Source: Arthrobacter sp. (GTDB lineage: Bacteria > Actinomycetota > Actinomycetes > Actinomycetales > Micrococcaceae). Taken from it: a stretch of DNA of 6,289 bases. Below are positions 4,476-6,289 of this stretch, in pieces. A program made the translations under genes and the position numbers. A model generated the notes under the pieces. It saw nothing but the letters and a program-made list of their open reading frames with translations. It was not told where the DNA came from and did not search any database. The stretch spans positions 1 to 6,289 of the forward strand of contig JAODMA010000100.1 in assembly GCA_025464545.1 (NCBI GenBank). The letters run 5' to 3'. How positions within the stretch are numbered: the first letter of the stretch is position 1; every line of letters begins with the position of its first letter.

Positions 4476-5898
4476 TGATGGGTCTCTCTTCCGGGTAGTG
4501 GTACAGCTGGCTGCGCTGGCGCAGGGCCAGGGCAGCGGCAAGGGTGACGGTTCCGACGCGCCCGGCGAACATCAGGGCAGTGAGCACATAGACCCCCGAC
4601 GGCGGCAGCTCGGCGCTGAGGTTGGTGCTCAGGCCCACCGTGGCGAAGGCGGAAATCGTTTCGAACAGCACCCGGTCCAGCGACGCCCCGCTGATCTGCA
4701 GCAGCAGCAGGGCCGAAACGGCCACGAGGGTGGCGCCGGCGACGATCACCGATATGGCCACCCGCATGGTGCCCTCCGGGATGGTGCGGCCGTAGATCTT
4801 CACGTCGGAGTCTCCACGGGCCTCGGCCACGATCGCCAGGAACATGACGGCGATCGTGGTGACCTTGATGCCCCCGGCGGTCGAAGCCGAGCCGCCGCCG
4901 GCAAACATCAGGGCATCGGTCAGCAGCATGGTGGTCGAATCCATCTGGCCCTGGTCCACCAGGTTGAAGCCGCCGGACCGGGTCATCACCGAAGCGAAGA
5001 GGGAATGGATGATTTTGTCCGCGTCGCTCATGCCGCCGATGGTCCGGATGTTTTCCCACTCCATCAACCCCCAGAGCACAGTGCCGGCACCGAGGAGGAT
5101 AAACGACACCTGGATGGTCAGCTTGGTGTGAAGGTTCCACTTCTTCCAGTTCAGGCCGCTCTGCTGCAGCACCATCACCACGGGGAAGCCCAGGCTGCCG
5201 AGGAAGACACCCAACATGAGCGGGACCAGGATCCACAGATCGGTCTCATAGGGGACGATACCGTCGGAGTGCGGCGTGAAACCGGCGTTGTTGAATGCGG
5301 AGATCGAGTAGAACACGCCGTGCCAGACTGATTGGCCGAAGCTTTCGCCCAGGACGAGAAACCGCGGGATCAGCGCGAGGGCGAGCGCGGCCTCGATCAC
5401 CACGGAGGTGACGATGACGATCCGCAGCAGGGTGCCGACCTCGCCCAGCCGGCCGGCGTTCATGGCCTCCTGCGCAATCAGCTTGCCTCGGACTCCGAGT
5501 CTCTTGCTGACCATGAGCGCCAGCAGCGACGCCAATGTCAGGGTGCCCAGCCCGCCGACGAAGATGCCGATCAGGATGATGAGCTGTCCGAAGAAGGACC
5601 AGTGCACGGCCGTGGACACCACCGTCAGGCCGGTGACGCAGACGGCGGACACCGCCGTGAAGAGCGCCTGGTACAGGGGGGTGACCGTTCCAGTGGCCGA
5701 GGACAGCGGCAGCGACAGCAGGGCCGTGAAGACCAGGATCACCACGGCGAACGTGGTCAACGCGAGGCGTGCGGGTGAGCTGTTGGCGATGTTGTCGACG
5801 AAGTCGCGCAGCCGCGTGAAGATCCACAGGCCCTCCCGCTCCGGAGGGCCGGGCTGCCAGGTGACCGCGCTCGTGGACCTCGACTGGCGTTGCGTCAT
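4468..5898 (-). CDS. trkH: TrkH/KtrB-family K+ transporter, membrane subunit
   Basis: Integral membrane K+ channel-like uptake subunit, 476 residues, close to KtrB/TrkH length. Four membrane-pore-membrane repeats are visible, each with its filter glycine: AVCVTGL (85-91, Gly90), AFNNAGF (201-207, Gly206), MTRSGGF (305-311, Gly310) and AFATVGL (417-423, Gly422). All four glycines favour K+ selectivity. The gate loop GGGSASTAGGIK (334-345) follows the third repeat as expected. Hydrophobic helices alternate throughout, starting LALTTFAVVILVFTALLSL (45-63). Residues 1-40 are polar and cytoplasmic. The start was placed at the ATG at 5898: the frame stays open to an ATG at 6066, but that extension would cover the divergent acuC start and has no membrane or family character. 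A GAGGA precedes 5898 with a rather long 10-nt gap. It is first in the operon, with trkA overlapping its last codons. Na+ versus H+ coupling cannot be told. Confidence 0.94.
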   Translation of the reverse strand: MTQRQSRSTSAVTWQPGPPEREGLWIFTRLRDFVDNIANSSPARLALTTFAVVILVFTALLSLPLSSATGTVTPLYQALFTAVSAVCVTGLTVVSTAVHWSFFGQLIILIGIFVGGLGTLTLASLLALMVSKRLGVRGKLIAQEAMNAGRLGEVGTLLRIVIVTSVVIEAALALALIPRFLVLGESFGQSVWHGVFYSISAFNNAGFTPHSDGIVPYETDLWILVPLMLGVFLGSLGFPVVMVLQQSGLNWKKWNLHTKLTIQVSFILLGAGTVLWGLMEWENIRTIGGMSDADKIIHSLFASVMTRSGGFNLVDQGQMDSTTMLLTDALMFAGGGSASTAGGIKVTTIAVMFLAIVAEARGDSDVKIYGRTIPEGTMRVAISVIVAGATLVAVSALLLLQISGASLDRVLFETISAFATVGLSTNLSAELPPSGVYVLTALMFAGRVGTVTLAAALALRQRSQLYHYPEERPIIG

Positions 5899-5913
5899 GT
5901 GTGGCTTGTCCTC

Positions 5914-5950
5914 GGTTGAAACTTCTTCCTTCAGTAGTAAACCACTAAAG
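5914..5950. promoter_or_regulatory. AT-rich divergent region with 22-bp imperfect inverted repeat (trkH/acuC)
   Basis: In the 103-bp gap between trkH and acuC, this is a clear A/T-rich island in GC-rich DNA. Bases 5929-5950 form an imperfect inverted repeat (arms CTTCAGTAGT and ACCACTAAAG, 8 of 10 positions complementary, 2-nt centre). It lies 31-52 nt before the trkH start, where a promoter or operator is expected. A TTGCGC (5959-5954, minus strand) could act as -35, but no single -10 at a good spacing is clear, so the exact promoter is left open. Confidence 0.45.
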
Positions 5951-5988
5951 TCCGCGCAATGACGGGGGAGAGGGCCCCGCGGCTCGGG

Positions 5989-5994
5989 TAGCCT
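5989..5994 (+). promoter_or_regulatory. Candidate -10 (TAGCCT) for leaderless acuC
   Basis: TAGCCT fits the TANNNT pattern of actinobacterial -10 elements and ends 7 nt before the acuC ATG, placing the predicted start site at the initiation codon. There is no Shine-Dalgarno before that ATG. No recognisable -35 lies 16-18 nt upstream. Confidence 0.45.
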
Positions 5995-6001
5995 GTGATT
6001 G

Positions 6002-6289
6002 ATGACATACCTGCCCGGACTCACTCGGACCGCACTGCCGACGACGGTGGTGTGGGACCCGGCCATGACTGCCTACAATTTTGGCCACGGCCACCCGATG
6101 GCGCCGGAGCGGATGGAGCTCACTGCCCGGTTGGCTAACAGCCTCGGCCTGCTGGAGCTGGACCACGTCACCGTGGCCGCGCCCGAGGTGGCGTCCGACG
6201 AGGAGCTCCGCACCGTGCACAGCCCCGGGTTCGTCGCCGCCGTCCGCCGCGTCAGCGAGGACCCCGACACCCCTGACCTGGAGCGCGGA
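6002..6289 (+). CDS. acuC: AcuC-type deacetylase (class I HDAC-like), N-terminal part only
   Basis: First 96 residues of an arginase/deacetylase-fold zinc hydrolase; the frame is open to the window end, so about three quarters of a normal protein of close to 400 residues is missing. Visible: VVWDPAMTAYNFGHGHPMAPERMELTARL (16-44), in which GHPMAPERM is the family 'H-P-x-x-P-x-R' substrate-loop motif and the Y-x-x-G-H wording is that of AcuC, then VHSPGFVAAVRRVS (72-85), the 'v-H-x-x-x-f/y-v' helix common to HDACs. The His pair and Asp/His zinc ligands lie beyond the window. AcuC proteins deacetylate lysines of enzymes such as acetyl-CoA synthetase, restoring activity; the target here is not shown. 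It is divergent from trkH and starts 103 bp away. The start at 6002 is supported by the motif distances and by the TAGCCT box just upstream. Confidence 0.9.
   Translation, partial: MTYLPGLTRTALPTTVVWDPAMTAYNFGHGHPMAPERMELTARLANSLGLLELDHVTVAAPEVASDEELRTVHSPGFVAAVRRVSEDPDTPDLERG

Noticed and set aside
4087..5331. 414-codon open frame on the plus strand across trkA and trkH
   Set aside because: It is antisense to two clear membrane/RCK genes; its composition (His, Gly, Gln, Arg-rich, no recognisable domain) is what the complement of GC-rich codons gives.
5899..6066. Longer trkH N-terminus from ATG 6066
   Set aside because: It would overlap the divergent acuC start and the promoter region; the extra 56 residues have no family character.

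Overview
This is a high-GC window, roughly two-thirds G+C by eye, and it looks like core chromosome of an actinobacterium. The closest feel is Micrococcaceae (Arthrobacter or Pseudarthrobacter-like). The grounds are a topoisomerase I with a Lys/Ala-rich tail and GRFGPY repeats, a single-domain actinobacterial Ppx/GppA protein near proC, an AcuC-type deacetylase with actinobacterial wording, and strong G/C third-position bias. The genus is an inference from protein wording. No database was searched.

Layout from left to right. (1) The C-terminal end of topA (2-631, +), closed by a large nested palindrome (643-710) that I read as its terminator. (2) A short SseB-domain protein (749-1201, +) followed 40 bp later by a Ppx/GppA phosphatase (1242-2252, +). 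(3) A small YCII/DGPF-domain protein (2361-2702, +) with the best Shine-Dalgarno in the window. (4) A 221-bp intergenic stretch full of inverted repeats, then proC (2924-3757, +), whose last codons and stop are duplicated exactly in tandem. (5) Converging on proC, a two-gene K+ uptake operon on the minus strand: trkH (5898-4468) is transcribed first, then trkA (4475-3789). The two overlap by 8 nt, and trkA appears to start at TTG. (6) A 103-bp divergent promoter region, then the first 96 codons of acuC (6002 onward, +), cut by the window edge.

The genes serve housekeeping functions: DNA supercoiling, polyphosphate/(p)ppGpp metabolism, the last step of proline synthesis, potassium uptake and protein deacetylation. 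Ppx, proline and K+ all relate to stress or osmotic physiology, but the sequence does not show that they act as one system. Ppx near proC is a conserved actinobacterial neighbourhood (Rv0496 and Rv0500 in Mycobacterium tuberculosis).

I see no mobile element, CRISPR array, tRNA, rRNA or defence-like module, and I do not think the window holds a new multi-gene system. The points worth a second look are small: the 68-nt nested palindrome, the competing inverted repeats before proC, the 16-bp tandem duplication over the proC stop, several -10-like boxes sitting 6-7 nt before a start codon (possible leaderless mRNAs), and an AT-rich inverted repeat in the trkH/acuC divergent region.
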